Under the pieces are notes generated by a model. It was not told the DNA's origin, made no database searches, and worked only from the letters and a program-made list of their open reading frames with translations. Shown here piece after piece: positions 5,415-6,450 of a DNA stretch of 6,450 nucleotides. The first letter of the stretch is position 1; every line of letters starts with the position of its first letter. A program made the position numbers and the translations under genes. Source of the DNA: Candidatus Omnitrophota bacterium (lineage in GTDB: Bacteria > Omnitrophota > Gorgyraeia > Aquiviventales > Aquiviventaceae); NCBI GenBank assembly GCA_016180605.1, contig JACPAW010000109.1:1-6450 (forward strand). The letters run 5' to 3'.

Positions 5415-6450
5415 TAGCGGCTCCATTGGTAGGCTCTAAAATTTCCTCGGTTGGGACAATGGGCACATGAATGCGGAAGGTAGTACCCACCCCGGAATGA
5501 CTGGAAAACTCGATGCTGCCACCGGAGCGCTCCACAACCTCCTTGGCGATGATAAGACCCAGTCCGCTTCCCTGATGGATGGGTTTTGTGGAAAAAAACG
5601 GTTCAAAAATTTTTGAGCGGATTTCTTCGGGAATGCCGGAACCGGTATCTTCAATGTCAACATGGAGATGCTCGAGAGTCGACTGGGTGGTAATCGTCAG
5701 CGTCCCTCCACGCGGCATGGCGTCAAACGCATTTTTGATCAGGTTGACGATGGCATGTTGCAAACCACCGTCCAAAACAGCCGGAATCGGTTTTTGAAGC
5801 TTTTTGATGACGCGTATTTGCTGAAACTTCGCCCGATGCTGTACTAACAGCAACGTGTCCTCGATGAGCTGGTTTAAATCGGCTACCCGATGAACCGGTG
5901 TCGTCACTTGCCGTGAAAACTCAAGGAATGCCTTCACCGCCCGCACCATTCGATCCAAACCTTCCTTGACATGAAGCAGGTACTCGCGCACGGATGAATC
6001 TTCCGTTAATTGCTCCAGTGCCAGGTGGGTATAGCGCAGAACGCCATCTAATGGACTGTTGAGCTCATGCGCAATGCCGCGTGCCAGCTTGCCGATTGAA
6101 GCTTGGTATTCGGCGCGATGAAGCCGCTGCTCTAGGGAAGCAACGTCGGTGGACTCCTCAATCGTCAACAGAACGCCGTAAGAATAATCGGGTTCTTTCG
6201 ACCCCGCCATTGCGCCACGGCCTTCGGCCGTGGGCGGCATGGTGGTGCCAAGACCAGCGGGTGGGCGGGATGTCGCCCCCATCGGGGCGTCGTCACAGGT
6301 GCCACGGGCTATGCCCGTGGGGCTCCACAAAAGCCATGCAGAGACCCGCAAGTGTTTTTTGTCCGGTCCAGGGACGTCGAAATCAACCGCCTCAAAGGTA
6401 GACTGGGAATCCAAAAGCGAAGGAAAACTAGCGACAAGCGGGGTATTGTT
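5404..6450 (-). CDS. PAS-domain sensor histidine kinase (NtrB/AtoS type), N-terminus outside window
   Basis: This is the likely cognate kinase of the adjacent regulator. The frame is open to the right edge (348 visible residues; residue 1 is encoded at 6448-6450). A TTG at 6414 is not a convincing start because PAS-like sequence continues upstream of it. Order: PAS C-terminal half (about 1-103, with KKHLRVSAWLL and, after an insertion at 42-83, YGVLLTIEEST); a short coiled linker (about 104-118); HisKA with phospho-acceptor H128 in GIAHELNSPL; then HATPase_c with N-box NLIKNAFDAM (N240), G1 DTGSG (268-272), F-box IFEPFFSTK and G2 GSGLGL (294-299). All catalytic motifs are intact. No transmembrane helix is visible in this part; any would be off-window. 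The inserted residues 42-83 are Gly/Pro/Ala/Arg-rich and derive from a three-hairpin GC-rich repeat. First visible gene of the operon; its stop overlaps the regulator start. Confidence 0.93.
   Translation of the reverse strand, partial: NNTPLVASFPSLLDSQSTFEAVDFDVPGPDKKHLRVSAWLLWSPTGIARGTCDDAPMGATSRPPAGLGTTMPPTAEGRGAMAGSKEPDYSYGVLLTIEESTDVASLEQRLHRAEYQASIGKLARGIAHELNSPLDGVLRYTHLALEQLTEDSSVREYLLHVKEGLDRMVRAVKAFLEFSRQVTTPVHRVADLNQLIEDTLLLVQHRAKFQQIRVIKKLQKPIPAVLDGGLQHAIVNLIKNAFDAMPRGGTLTITTQSTLEHLHVDIEDTGSGIPEEIRSKIFEPFFSTKPIHQGSGLGLIIAKEVVERSGGSIEFSSHSGVGTTFRIHVPIVPTEEILEPTNGAANGS
5421..5424 (-). promoter_or_regulatory. Ribosome-binding site choosing the response-regulator start
   Basis: On the minus strand GGAG (plus-strand CTCC at 5421-5424) lies six bases before ATG 5414. 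The competing ATG at 5426 has only a weak purine stretch in front of it. The site lies inside the last codons of the kinase gene, as expected for translational coupling. Confidence 0.6.
6202..6327. repeat. GC-rich three-hairpin repeat (REP-like) inserted in frame in the kinase gene
   Basis: Three perfect inverted repeats sit in about 110 bp. Hairpin 1 is CCACGGCC-TTC-GGCCGTGG (6215-6233). Hairpin 2 is CGCCCC-CATC-GGGGCG (6274-6289). Hairpin 3 is CCACGGGC-TAT-GCCCGTGG (6302-6320). Hairpins 1 and 3 are clearly related: same CCACGG outer stem, 8-bp arms and 3-nt loop, starts 87 bp apart. By hand count the block is about 74% GC, well above its flanks. It encodes 42 low-complexity residues (126 nt, no stop) inside the kinase PAS domain. 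The boundaries are inferred from where PAS-like sequence stops and resumes, so they are uncertain by about 10 bp. The element type is unproven: REP-like or another small palindromic mobile repeat fits, and no transposase is present. Confidence 0.7.

Noticed and set aside
6206..6337. GCCAT at 6206-6210 and 6333-6337 as a 5-bp target-site duplication around the hairpin repeat
   Set aside because: The implied inserted length is 127 nt, not a multiple of three, so removing it would put the PAS and kinase parts in different frames. A 5-bp match is also easily chance.
6081..6401. Plus-strand open frame of 106 codons over the repeat
   Set aside because: It lies antisense to the kinase, has no recognisable domain, and is kept open by the GC-rich repeat and the conserved HisKA coding below it.
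6412..6414. TTG as start of the histidine kinase gene
   Set aside because: The frame stays open to 6450 and the upstream residues (NNTPLVASFPSL) read as PAS-type sequence; TTG has no clear ribosome-binding site.

Overview
The window holds six genes, two of them cut by its edges, packed with almost no spacing. It reads as a bacterial chromosome of moderate GC with strong amino-acid conservation to known families. The organism cannot be named from this sequence. The mix of a DUF4340 protein, a short RpoN and a PAS kinase/NtrC-type regulator pair would suit a Gram-negative lineage outside the Proteobacteria, for example the PVC group, but that is a weak inference. Shine-Dalgarno signals are mostly weak or absent, apart from the one in front of the response regulator.

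Left part (1-1652): the C-terminal 346 residues of a DUF4340 protein (+) run tail-to-tail into a CDP-alcohol phosphatidyltransferase (-). The two stop codons are read from opposite strands of one palindromic CTAG at 1038-1041. A 76-bp divergent intergenic region (1653-1728) follows. It carries a strong sigma-70-type promoter overlapped by a sigma-54-like -24/-12 element, both pointing at the next gene, rpoN.

Right part (1729-6450): rpoN (sigma-54, +) converges, with a 6-bp gap, on a three-gene minus-strand operon. The operon order is a PAS-type sensor histidine kinase (N-terminus outside the window), an NtrC-family sigma-54-dependent response regulator, and a stand-alone sensor with a PocR-like domain plus a GAF domain. 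Adjacent operon genes overlap by 11 and 1 nt, so they are probably translationally coupled. The window therefore groups a sigma factor with an activator that should need it, the activator's likely kinase, and an extra putative ligand sensor without an output domain. The sigma-54-like element at rpoN raises the possibility of self-regulation.

The most unusual element is a GC-rich (about 74% by hand count) block of three hairpins at about 6202-6327. It lies in frame inside the kinase gene and interrupts the late part of its PAS domain with about 42 low-complexity residues. It looks like a REP-like or otherwise mobile repeat that was accepted as coding sequence. No tRNA, rRNA, CRISPR array, transposase or convincing rho-independent terminator was seen, and no gene-free stretch exceeds 76 bp.
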